Shown: positions 8,776-16,606 of the stretch, in pieces
How positions within the stretch are numbered: position 1 is the stretch's first letter
Layout: each line of letters begins with the position of its first letter
DNA from: Parafrankia sp. EUN1f
GTDB taxonomy: Bacteria; Actinomycetota; Actinomycetes; Frankiales; Frankiaceae
Assembly: GCF_000177675.1 (NCBI RefSeq)
Contig: NZ_ADGX01000005.1
Location: forward strand, 44,252-108,251
DNA: 64,000 nt
Reading direction: 5' to 3'
Made by a program: the position numbers and the translations under genes
Notes under the pieces: model-generated
The model's input: only the letters and a program-made list of their open reading frames with translations
What the model was told of the DNA's origin: nothing
Databases searched by the model: none

Positions 8776-9987
8776 ATGTTGACGCTCAAGGCCGCTGGCC
8801 TGCTCGATGTCGACACCGGGGAGATCATCCGGCCCGGGATCGTGAAGATCGAGGGCGAGCGGATCGTCGGCCTCGGCGGCAAGCCGGAGGGCGAGGTCCT
8901 GGACCTCGGTGACCTGACCCTGCTGCCCGGTCTGATGGACATGGAGCTCAACCTGCTGATGGGCGGGCCCGGTGAGCACCACCTCACCAGCCAGACCCGG
9001 GACGACCCGCCGACCCGGATGATGCGGGCCACCCAGAATGCCCGGCGCACCCTGCGGGCCGGTTTCACCACCGTTCGCAACCTGGGCCTGTTCTGCAAGA
9101 CCGGCGGCTATCTGCTCGACGTCGCGCTGAAGAACGCGATCGACGTCGGCTGGATCGACGGCCCGCGCATCGTCCCCGCCGGCCACGCCATTACGCCGAC
9201 CGGCGGCCACCTCGACCCGACGATGTTCGGCAAGTTCGCCCCGCACGTGCTGCAGCTGAGTGTCGAGGAGGGCCTGGCGAACGGGGTGGAGGAGGTCCGC
9301 AAGGCCGTCCGCCACCAGATCAAGCACGGCGCCGAGGTCATCAAGATGTGCGGTTCCGGCGGGGCGATGTCCCACACGGGCCCGTCCGGCGCCCGGCACT
9401 ACTCCGACGAGGAGGTGCGGGCGATCACCGACGAGGCGCACCGGCGCGGGCTGCGGGTCGCGGCGCACACCCACGGCTCGGTGGCCGTCCGCCAGATGGT
9501 CGAATGCGGCGTCGACTGCATCGAGCACGCCTTCATGATCGACGACGACACGATCAACCTCCTGGTCAAGGAGGGCACCTGGGTCGTCGCGACGCAGGCC
9601 CTGATCGACGACATGCCGGTGCTGCGCAGCTCGGAGCCGGAGATCCAGGCCAAGGCGGCGCTGATCTTCCCGAAGGCCAAGATCTCGATCCGCAACGCGA
9701 TCGAGGCCGGGGTGAAGATCGCGGTCGGCAGTGACGCGCCGGCGATCCCGCACGGGAAGAACGCCCTGGAGCTGGTCGCCCTGGTCGACCGCGGGATGAC
9801 CCCGCTGCAGGCGATCCAGGCGGCGACGATCGTGGGCGCGGACCTGATCGACGTCACCGACCGCGGGCGCCTGGCCGAGGGCCTGCTCGCGGACATCATC
9901 GGCGTGGCGGGCAACCCGCTGGAGGACATCAACGTGCTGCGCCGGGTGCCGTTCGTGATGAAGGGCGGCAAGCAGTTCATCTACTGA
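8776..9987 (+). CDS. Amidohydrolase-superfamily protein with altered HxH metal motif
   Basis: 403 aa; ATG 8776 follows GAGGAGG. Overall it resembles imidazolonepropionase/Xaa-Pro-dipeptidase-like amidohydrolases: N-terminal beta domain, PGLMD at 51-55, Lys190 in VIKMCGSGG (usual carboxylated lysine), His231/His233 in AAHTHG, His251 in CIEH, and Asp320 in VGSD. The first metal motif, normally D-x-H-x-H after PGL, reads D-M-E-L-N here, so both alpha-metal histidines are replaced by Glu57 and Asn59. The protein may use a single metal, a different ligand set, or be a specialised subfamily. A hydrolytic role is inferred from the fold; the substrate is unknown. Confidence 0.8.
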   Translation: MLTLKAAGLLDVDTGEIIRPGIVKIEGERIVGLGGKPEGEVLDLGDLTLLPGLMDMELNLLMGGPGEHHLTSQTRDDPPTRMMRATQNARRTLRAGFTTVRNLGLFCKTGGYLLDVALKNAIDVGWIDGPRIVPAGHAITPTGGHLDPTMFGKFAPHVLQLSVEEGLANGVEEVRKAVRHQIKHGAEVIKMCGSGGAMSHTGPSGARHYSDEEVRAITDEAHRRGLRVAAHTHGSVAVRQMVECGVDCIEHAFMIDDDTINLLVKEGTWVVATQALIDDMPVLRSSEPEIQAKAALIFPKAKISIRNAIEAGVKIAVGSDAPAIPHGKNALELVALVDRGMTPLQAIQAATIVGADLIDVTDRGRLAEGLLADIIGVAGNPLEDINVLRRVPFVMKGGKQFIY

Positions 9988-10119
9988 CCCGCCACGGATC
10001 GCCCGCCGACCCGGCACCAACCGCCCACTGACCTGCTCACGGACCGTTCGCCGACCCGTCACCGGGTCGCCACCCGCCGCGCAGCCACCGCCGTCGAGTC
10101 GTCCCGAACCCGCCTGGAC

Positions 10120-10125
10120 TAGGGT
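10120..10125 (+). promoter_or_regulatory. Candidate -10 box for 2-hydroxyacid dehydrogenase
   Basis: TAGGGT matches the actinobacterial TANNNT -10 element used by other genes in this window. A transcript starting about 7 bases downstream would carry a leader of about 46 bases before GTG 10179. Confidence 0.35.
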
Positions 10126-10178
10126 TCGCTGCGGACGGAGGAAGCCGTGGCGGCGGGTGGACGAAGGCGGGATGCCAG

Positions 10179-11177
10179 GTGCGGGTGGCGGTTTTCTCGG
10201 CCAAGGACTACGACCGTCGTTTCCTCGGCGCGGCCCGGCCGGTGGGCGTCGATCTGGACTTCCTCGAACACCGCCTCACCGCGCGGACGGCCGGCCTCGC
10301 CCGGGGGTTCGACGCGGTCTGCGTGTTCGTCGAGGACGACGTCTCGGCACCGGTGCTCGACGCGCTGGCCGCGGGCGGGGTCCGGCTGGTCGTGCTGCGG
10401 TCGGCCGGCTACGACAACGTGGACCTCGCCCACGCCGGGGAGGTCGGTGTCGCCGTCGCGCGGGTTCCCGCCTACAGCCCGCACGCGGTGGCGGAACACG
10501 CGGTCGCGCTCATCCTGGCCCTGAACCGGCACCTGTGCCGGGCCTACAACCGGGTCCGGGAATACAACTTCGCGCTGACCGGCCTGCTCGGCTTCGACCT
10601 GCACGGACGCACCGTCGGCGTGGTCGGCACCGGCGAGATCGGCACGGTCTTCACCCGCATCATGACCGGCTTCGGGTGCCGCGTGCTCGCGCACGACATC
10701 CGCGTGAACCCGGTCTGCGCCGAGCTGGGAGCCGAGTACGTCGACCTCGACCGGCTGCTGGCCGACGCGGACATCATCTCGCTGCACTGCCCGCTCACCC
10801 AGGACACCCACCACCTCCTGGACTCCGCGGCGCTCGCGCGGACGAAACAGGGCGTCATGGTGATCAACACCAGTCGCGGCGCGCTGCTCGACACCGCCGC
10901 GGTCATCGCCGCCCTCAAGAAGGGCCGGATCGGTGCACTCGGCATCGATGTCTACGAAGAAGAGAGCGCGCTTTTCTTCGAGGATCGCTCCGAGCACGGA
11001 GCGTTCGACGACGACGTGTTCGCACGGCTGCTCACCTTTCCGAACGTTCTGGTGACCGGCCATCAGGGCTTCTTCACCGTGGACGCGCTCACCCGCATCG
11101 CCGAGGTGACGATGGCCAACCTCAGCGGTTTCGCCGGCGGCACCGGCCCTGTACACCCGGTGACCGCCGCCGGCTGA
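10179..11177 (+). CDS. D-2-hydroxyacid dehydrogenase (D-lactate dehydrogenase-like)
   Basis: 332 aa from GTG 10179. The sequence shows the D-isomer-specific dehydrogenase fold: SAGYDNVDL, PAYSPHAVAEHAV, the NAD Rossmann motif GVVGTGEIG, then the catalytic trio Arg in INTSRGALLD, Glu in IDVYEEE and His in VTGHQGFFT. VYEEE with the following FFED stretch is typical of LdhA-type fermentative D-lactate dehydrogenases. The family reduces pyruvate to D-lactate with NADH; other 2-ketoacids are possible. It appears monocistronic, followed by a hairpin shared with the convergent anti-sigma gene. Confidence 0.88.
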   Translation: MRVAVFSAKDYDRRFLGAARPVGVDLDFLEHRLTARTAGLARGFDAVCVFVEDDVSAPVLDALAAGGVRLVVLRSAGYDNVDLAHAGEVGVAVARVPAYSPHAVAEHAVALILALNRHLCRAYNRVREYNFALTGLLGFDLHGRTVGVVGTGEIGTVFTRIMTGFGCRVLAHDIRVNPVCAELGAEYVDLDRLLADADIISLHCPLTQDTHHLLDSAALARTKQGVMVINTSRGALLDTAAVIAALKKGRIGALGIDVYEEESALFFEDRSEHGAFDDDVFARLLTFPNVLVTGHQGFFTVDALTRIAEVTMANLSGFAGGTGPVHPVTAAG

Positions 11178-11178
11178 C

Positions 11179-11209
11179 CCGAGCCGTCCCGTTCGGGAAC
11201 GGTCCTCGG
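11179..11209. terminator. Bidirectional hairpin between convergent genes
   Basis: CCGAG (11179-11183) pairs with CTCGG (11205-11209), with an inner near-perfect CCGTCCC/GGGAACGG stem around GTTC. It lies just after the dehydrogenase stop and 72 bases beyond the anti-sigma stop on the other strand. Confidence 0.6.
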
Positions 11210-11280
11210 ATCGGAGGCCTCCCGGATCAGGGTGGCGTCCCAGATCGGGGTGGCGGCCCCAGATGGGGAGCCGGCCCGGA

Positions 11281-12609
11281 TCAGGGGCGGGCGAGGCTGG
11301 GAGCCAGCGCGAGCAGGCCGGCGGCGAGTCGCTCGTCGCCCCCGACCCGGGCGGTGATCGCGCTCGCGGGCCTGCGGTCGCCGACGAGCAGGCAGAACTC
11401 GACGATCTCGACGGTCAGGGTGCCCGAGGCCGGGCGCGGATCGGCTGGTACCGCGCGCGGATCGGACCGGGCCTGGTGTACCTGCGCGCCGTCCGGCCCG
11501 AGTGACCAGGTGCCGCCGCCCGGCCCCGTCAACGTCACCGTGAGCGTCCCTTCCGGCGGGGCCGCGGTCGCTGCGGCTGCCGAGGCTGCCCAGGGCACGG
11601 ACAGCAGACGCAGGGCGAGATCGGCCATCGCGTGCAGGTCGTCCGCGCCGGGGTTCGGCACCGTGATTCCCGCAGCCGTGGCGATGTCCCGCGTGTGGAT
11701 CCACGTCTCGAACGCGCGGGACGTCAGATGATCGCCGGGCGCGGCCGTCCAGCCATCCACCGTCACGGTGAGGGGTGCCTGGCTCCGTTCGGCCCGTTCG
11801 GTGGCTGCGCAGAGCTGTTCCGCCTGCTCGTACCAGCGTTGCCGCACTGCCTCGACCGGCCAGTCCCGGGCGGCGTCCAGGACGACGCCGGTCCGGGTCA
11901 GGGCGTCTCCCTCCACGTCCTCCGTGTTTCCGTCCTCCGCGTGTTCGTCCCTGCCACCGGCGCCGTCGGGTGCCCCGGTGGGGGCGGGTCGGGCGCCAGG
12001 GGGGATGAGGGCGGCGAGCAGCAGGCCGTCGACGGCGTGGAGGTGCAGGACGAGCTCACGGACCGACCAGCCGGACGCGGCGGGCAGGTGCCAGTGCTTC
12101 GCCTCGAGCTCGATCAGCAGCCGGTCCAGCGCGCCGACCCGGTTGCCATAGCAGGGGACGCCCGCGGCGCCTGCCAGGGCCGGCCGGTGCCCTGGCTCTG
12201 TCGAGGCCGCTCCCGGCATACGCGCACCCGGCGCCGCCTGGCGGGCCCCGGGCGCGGCCGGGCGGACCGCGAGCGCCGCGGTGAGGATGGCGGCGAGCGA
12301 GCCGGGGCCGTCGGCCGGCGGGGTGAGGTTGCCCTCCGACGTGCCGGGTAGCACCGGGGCCCGCGGTGCCGGGGTCTGTCGCACCGGGGCCTGCCGTACC
12401 GGGGCCTGCCGTACCGGGGCCTGCCGTACCGGGGCCTGTGGGGCTCCCGGGAGGAGGGCCGCGGCGTCGGTGGAGCAGGCCGCGCAGCTGCCGAGGTGCT
12501 TCTCGACGGCGTCGGCCTCGGCCGGGGTGCAGCTGCCCAGCAGGTAGGCGCCCAACAGGTCGCCCACACAGGTGCCGGACGTCCGCGCGACCGGCGGTTC
12601 GATCGTCAC
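11281..12609 (-). CDS. Zinc-finger anti-sigma / mycothiol-type MDMPI fusion protein
   Basis: 442 aa. The start GTG (12609) overlaps the sigma-factor stop by 4 bp. Residues 13-50 form a zf-HC2/ZAS-type domain with His38-x3-Cys42-x2-Cys45, as in anti-sigma factors that bind the cognate ECF sigma and often release it on thiol oxidation. A linker with four APVRQ repeats (about 59-78) follows. The rest resembles the DinB-like MDMPI fold (WSVRELVLHLHAVDGLL, FETWIHTRDIA), associated with mycothiol-dependent maleylpyruvate isomerases, and ends in a beta domain. There is no obvious transmembrane helix, so it is probably cytoplasmic. The fusion suggests a sensor that responds to mycothiol or thiol state (inference). 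Confidence 0.8.
   Translation of the reverse strand: MTIEPPVARTSGTCVGDLLGAYLLGSCTPAEADAVEKHLGSCAACSTDAAALLPGAPQAPVRQAPVRQAPVRQAPVRQTPAPRAPVLPGTSEGNLTPPADGPGSLAAILTAALAVRPAAPGARQAAPGARMPGAASTEPGHRPALAGAAGVPCYGNRVGALDRLLIELEAKHWHLPAASGWSVRELVLHLHAVDGLLLAALIPPGARPAPTGAPDGAGGRDEHAEDGNTEDVEGDALTRTGVVLDAARDWPVEAVRQRWYEQAEQLCAATERAERSQAPLTVTVDGWTAAPGDHLTSRAFETWIHTRDIATAAGITVPNPGADDLHAMADLALRLLSVPWAASAAAATAAPPEGTLTVTLTGPGGGTWSLGPDGAQVHQARSDPRAVPADPRPASGTLTVEIVEFCLLVGDRRPASAITARVGGDERLAAGLLALAPSLARP
12369..12440. repeat. 15-bp tandem repeat inside anti-sigma gene
   Basis: CTGCCGTACCGGGGC-type units are repeated in frame about four times and encode the APVRQ repeats of the linker. Copy number could vary without breaking the frame. 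Confidence 0.7.
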
Positions 12610-13262
12610 GGCGCGACTCCCTGGTGGGCGAGGGTACGGGCGAGGGTGGCGAGAGCGGCGCGCATCCGCGACTTCGCGGTCCCCTCGGGGATCGCGAGTT
12701 TGGTCGCGATGTCACGGTAGGTCAGCTCTGTGTAGTACGCCAGCTCCACGACCTCGCGCTGTTTCGGTGGCAGCGCGGCCACGGCGGCCCGCACCGCGTC
12801 CGAGTCCTCGCGAGCGAGCAGGTCGTCGCCGGGCGCGGCCTCGTCGACGTGCTGGACGAGGCCACGGGCGACCCGTTCGGTGGTGCGCCGAGAGGACTCC
12901 CGGCGCACCCAGTCGACGGCCCGCCGGTGTGCCAGCACAGCGAGCCAGGTGCGCAGCTCACCCCGGTTTGGATCGAACCGGAGCGGATGCTGCCAGAAGG
13001 TGACCAGCACCTCCTGCAGGACGTCTCGGGCGGCGTCGGCGTCACCGGTCACCCGCACGGCGACCGCCAGCAGGTAGTGGGCATACCGCTGATGCACTTC
13101 GGCGAGCGCGGCCGGATCACCGGAGACGACCCGACCGTGCAGGTCGACGATGTCGCGGTCGGGATGGGGAGTGGGCGTGGGCGCCGAACCCCTGTGCGGC
13201 CGGTCGGCCGCCCTGTCCGGGCTGTGCACGATGGGCATGGTAGCGCACACACTCCGCATCAT
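12606..13262 (-). CDS. ECF-type RNA polymerase sigma factor
   Basis: 218 aa. Region 2 includes LAEVHQRYAHYLLAVAVRVTGDADAARDVLQEVLVTFW and the -10-binding WLAVLAHRRAVDWVRR (quoted in part). Region 4 has LPPKQREVVELAYYTELTYRDIA and IPEGTAKSRMRAAL, the -35 helix-turn-helix. An N-terminal extension of about 35 residues is Pro/His-rich, so the true start may be internal. The gene is followed directly (GTGA overlap) by its zinc-finger partner. It sits 67 bases downstream of the NicO gene on the same strand, suggesting one long transcription unit TPR-NicO-sigma-anti-sigma. Confidence 0.93.
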   Translation of the reverse strand: MMRSVCATMPIVHSPDRAADRPHRGSAPTPTPHPDRDIVDLHGRVVSGDPAALAEVHQRYAHYLLAVAVRVTGDADAARDVLQEVLVTFWQHPLRFDPNRGELRTWLAVLAHRRAVDWVRRESSRRTTERVARGLVQHVDEAAPGDDLLAREDSDAVRAAVAALPPKQREVVELAYYTELTYRDIATKLAIPEGTAKSRMRAALATLARTLAHQGVAP

Positions 13263-13329
13263 CCGGTCCCGCTCGCCCGGTCTCGTCGCTCGCCGTACCC
13301 TCTGCTCACGAGATGACCCGGACGCCTGC

Positions 13330-14979
13330 TCACGAGATGACCTGGACGCCGGCGCGCAGGGCCACCGTCGCGCCGACGACGACGATCAGCGCCGCGCTCG
13401 CCACCGGCGCCCAGTACAGGCCCGCGGTAAGCCCCGGAGCCGCGGCGCGCACCCGGTGCAGCAGGGGGACGAGCGTGCGGTCGAGCAGGAAACCCGCCCC
13501 GATCAGGGTCAGCGCCATGCCCGCGCCGTAGGCGAGGACGAGCAGAAGCCCGAACCACGCCCGTCCCAGCGCGACCGCGCCGAGCAGTACGACGATCGCC
13601 GACGGTGTCGGCACCATCCCGCCGGCGAATCCGGCGGCGAGCAGGCTCCGCAGCTGTGACCCGTCGGCCGCCGGATGTGGATGCGCATGCCAGCGCCCCC
13701 CGTGCCCGTGCCCGTGCCCGTGCGGGTGCGCGTGCGCGTGCGCGTTTGCATCGCTGTGGCTGTGGCGATGGTGGGTGTGATCGGGGACCAGGGCCTGGTG
13801 GTCCAGGCCGGCCACCGACGGGCTGAGCAGCCCGGATGCGCCGGCGAGTCTCGATCGCAGCAGGCTCGCGCCGATCCCGGCTATCAGCAGGCCGCTCGCG
13901 ACGCCGAGCCAGGGGTATATCCGCTCCGGAGCGAAGCCGCTTGACGCTGACAGCACGATCGCGAGGATCAGCACACCGCAGGTGTGGGTGAGCGTCACCG
14001 CCGTCGCGGTGGCGGCCAGCTGCCGCCCGGTCACCGAGCCTCCGACGATCCGGGCCGCCATGACCGTCTTGCCATGCCCTGGGGCGAACGCATGGGCGGT
14101 GCCCAGCACGAATGCGGCGAGCAGGGCGAGCAGGCCCACCCCGACGGTGAGCGAATCCCGCCTGACCAGGCCGTCGACCCAGCCGGTGAGGCCGTCCCCG
14201 CCCCGTGCCCGCCGCGCCTGTTCGGCCGCACCGGTTCCGGATGTGCCGGTTCCGGGTGTTCCGGCGCCGGCCGCGGGGCCTGTCAGCGGGTCCGTTGCCG
14301 CGGGCCCGCCGGGACGCACGGTCAGGGTGGCGCTGGTGACGTCCGACGGCCCGCGCAGAGGATCGTCCGGGTATCGGGTGAGCAGATCGGTGGGCGAGCG
14401 GTCGGGTACGTCCGAGGCGAGCAGTGTCGTGCCGTCCCCGACGGCGACCGTCTCCCGCCACCCGATCCGGTCGGTGTAGGTGGCCAGCCGGTACTGGACC
14501 GCGCTCACCGGCCCACCGGTCTGGGCGGAGTACCGGCAGACCAGTCGCATCGTCGCCAGCCCGCCGGACCCGGGCGGGAACGTCACCGAGCCGCCGGTGC
14601 CGACGAGCGGGCTGACCCGGCTGTCGAGCACGAGCCTGGTCTGCCTGGACGTCCGGGCGCATTCGGCCTCCTGCCAGCGTGCGGGGCCCAGCGCGTCCAC
14701 ATCGGGCCGCAGCTGCGCGGTCGGGATCTCGGCGAAGTCGACGATCACGTCGATGTGGACCGTCTCGACGCCGACCCGCAGCACACTGGCGCTGTTGACC
14801 GTGAAGTTGCCCAGCGGATGCGCTGATGCGGCGCCGCCGCCCGCCAGTACCAGCGCGACCACGGCCGTGGCGAGGGCGGCCGCCCGGCGCGGCCAAGTCC
14901 AGGTCCAGGTCCGGGCCCAGGAGCGGGGATGGGGGCGGGGAGGGATCCAGGTCCGGGTCGGGGCCTCGGTGCGGGTCAT
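13330..14979 (-). CDS. NicO-family nickel/cobalt transporter with His-rich loop
   Basis: 549 aa. The N-terminal hydrophobic segment ends at AASAHPLGNFTVNSAS; a large extracytoplasmic beta-rich domain covers about 55-260. It is followed by the membrane part with AHAFAPGHGKTVMAA, a signature of NicO/RcnA-like Ni2+/Co2+ permeases, and five or six more helices. A loop at about 393-438 is extremely His-rich (repeated HAHPHGHG), a probable metal-binding sequence. Whether it imports or exports metal is not readable. Its ATG overlaps the TPR gene stop by 4 bp, so the two are translationally coupled. The HPLGNFTVN N-terminal domain is shared by many actinobacterial members. Confidence 0.85.
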   Translation of the reverse strand: MTRTEAPTRTWIPPRPHPRSWARTWTWTWPRRAAALATAVVALVLAGGGAASAHPLGNFTVNSASVLRVGVETVHIDVIVDFAEIPTAQLRPDVDALGPARWQEAECARTSRQTRLVLDSRVSPLVGTGGSVTFPPGSGGLATMRLVCRYSAQTGGPVSAVQYRLATYTDRIGWRETVAVGDGTTLLASDVPDRSPTDLLTRYPDDPLRGPSDVTSATLTVRPGGPAATDPLTGPAAGAGTPGTGTSGTGAAEQARRARGGDGLTGWVDGLVRRDSLTVGVGLLALLAAFVLGTAHAFAPGHGKTVMAARIVGGSVTGRQLAATATAVTLTHTCGVLILAIVLSASSGFAPERIYPWLGVASGLLIAGIGASLLRSRLAGASGLLSPSVAGLDHQALVPDHTHHRHSHSDANAHAHAHPHGHGHGHGGRWHAHPHPAADGSQLRSLLAAGFAGGMVPTPSAIVVLLGAVALGRAWFGLLLVLAYGAGMALTLIGAGFLLDRTLVPLLHRVRAAAPGLTAGLYWAPVASAALIVVVGATVALRAGVQVIS

Positions 14980-16391
14980 CGGGTGCCGCCTTCGAGGGAG
15001 GTGAGCAGGGTGCGTGCCCGGGGCGCGTGCAGCGGCGAGAAATGCGGGTCGGTCTCCAGCGCCGTGCGCAGGTCGCTGATCGCGGCGTCGGTCTGCCCGA
15101 GCGCCGCCCGCACGACGCCACGGTGATAGAGGAACAGCGCGCGACGCAGGCCGAGTCCGAGTGCCGAGTCCGCGCTGGCCAGGGCCTCGTCATCGCGTCC
15201 GAGCCGGTGCAGCACCCAGCCGCGGGCGTCGTCGACGAACACGCCGGCCCGTCGCGGCTCCGCGCCGAGGCCCGTGTCGGGCGCGGTGCTGGAGGCCGGT
15301 GGCGCCCACGCGGTGGCCGGGTCACCGTGGTCGGCCTCGAACAGGGCCAGCTCGACGTCCACCTCGACGCCCTGGGCGCGCAGCAGCGCCGCGGTCGAGC
15401 GCACCAGGTCGTACTGGCGCCGCGCCTCGTTCATCCGGCCGACCGCTTCGAGTAGCTCGCCGTGCTCGGCGACGATCCACGGCTGCGGGCTGCGGGTGGT
15501 GGCGACGCGGTAGTCGGCCAGCGCGGCCTCGATCTCACCGCGAGCGGCGGCGACCCGGGCACGGCCGACGAGCAGCTGCACCGACGACGGGTCCTGGACG
15601 AGCCCGCGCCGGTAGGCGTCGGCCGCGCCGTCGAGATCGCCGCGGTTGCGGGACAGCTCTCCGAGGTGGAAGTAGGCGAACGCGGCGTCGGCGGGGGATG
15701 TCGCGTCGGCGATGACCCGCCGCAGTGTCTCGGCCGCGGGCTCCGGCTGCCCACGCAGCTCGTACGCGTAGGCGACCCGGGCCAGCGACGCCACATCGGG
15801 ACGCAGATCGACCGCGGTCTGTGCCGCCGGCCAGGCCTCGGGGTAGCGCCCGAGCTCGACGAGGGCGTCGAACCGCACCCCGTGAGCTGTCGCGTTGAAC
15901 GGATTGACGGCAATGGCGGCGTCCGCGGCACGCAGCGCGCCGGGGAAGTCGTGACGCGCGGCGGCGAGCGCGGCCCGCCCGGCGAGCGCGGTGTCGTTGC
16001 CCTCGGGCCGCAGTGCCAGCGAGTGGGCGAAGGCGCTCTCGGCCCGGGGGTAGGACGTCGGGTCGGCGGTGCGTCGGGCCAGCTCGACATAGGCGAGGCC
16101 GAGCTCGGCCCAGGCCGGCCAGTCTCCGGGCACCCGGCCCAGCCGGTCCTGCAGGCGTGCGACGGAAGCGTCCTGCGCACCTGTCACCGCTCGGGCCGTT
16201 CTGGGTGCCCCGGCTGCTCGGGGTTTCGGCGGTGCGGAGCCGGTGCCTTCGCCTGCCTGTATGCCCGCCGTCCCGCCGATCGCTGTCAGGGCCCCCGCCG
16301 TCAGGACGACCGCACAGACCAGGCCGGTGAGCGTCAACGCCCTGCTCGGCCCCGCCCTTTTCGCAGCCCTTGTTGCGTGCCGCCACCACAT
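14976..16391 (-). CDS. Membrane-anchored TPR-repeat protein
   Basis: 471 aa. One hydrophobic helix at about 19-45 is followed by an Ala/Pro linker. From residue 75 to the end there are consecutive helical pairs with TPR spacing, for example WAELGLAYVELARR, AYFHLGELSRNRGDLDGAADAYRRG and FLYHRGVVRAALGQTDAAISDLRTALETDP. TPR arrays bind partner proteins and the array is probably extracytoplasmic. It is the first gene of the minus-strand NicO operon and divergent from DUF4331. This pairing suggests it scaffolds the NicO/DUF4331 system, which is inference. Confidence 0.82.
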   Translation of the reverse strand: MWWRHATRAAKRAGPSRALTLTGLVCAVVLTAGALTAIGGTAGIQAGEGTGSAPPKPRAAGAPRTARAVTGAQDASVARLQDRLGRVPGDWPAWAELGLAYVELARRTADPTSYPRAESAFAHSLALRPEGNDTALAGRAALAAARHDFPGALRAADAAIAVNPFNATAHGVRFDALVELGRYPEAWPAAQTAVDLRPDVASLARVAYAYELRGQPEPAAETLRRVIADATSPADAAFAYFHLGELSRNRGDLDGAADAYRRGLVQDPSSVQLLVGRARVAAARGEIEAALADYRVATTRSPQPWIVAEHGELLEAVGRMNEARRQYDLVRSTAALLRAQGVEVDVELALFEADHGDPATAWAPPASSTAPDTGLGAEPRRAGVFVDDARGWVLHRLGRDDEALASADSALGLGLRRALFLYHRGVVRAALGQTDAAISDLRTALETDPHFSPLHAPRARTLLTSLEGGTR

Positions 16392-16606
16392 GGCCGTCCT
16401 CCCCGCGTCCGCGTCCGCCGTCCAGGCGCCCGGCGGTGCAGCCAGGCGTCCGGCAGCGGTTCGGCGCGGTCAGGCCCGCGGACCGGTGCGGGCGGCGACC
16501 AAAAACGTCGGGTAGCCGACACGATCCGCGCGGTCTCCACCGCCGAACCACCGGCGTTGATCGGACCGGCGCTCAGGACCGGTCCCGCGATCCCCCAGGG
16601 GGAAGC

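Noticed and set aside
8434..10062. 542-aa minus-strand frame opposite the amidohydrolase
   Set aside because: Mirror-image shadow rich in Val/Asp/Gln/Arg, a common artefact in high-GC genes; the plus-strand frame has clear family motifs.
13670..13760. Repeated GTGCGCGTGCGC as Z-DNA or a repeat element
   Set aside because: It is the coding sequence of the His-rich loop of the NicO transporter.
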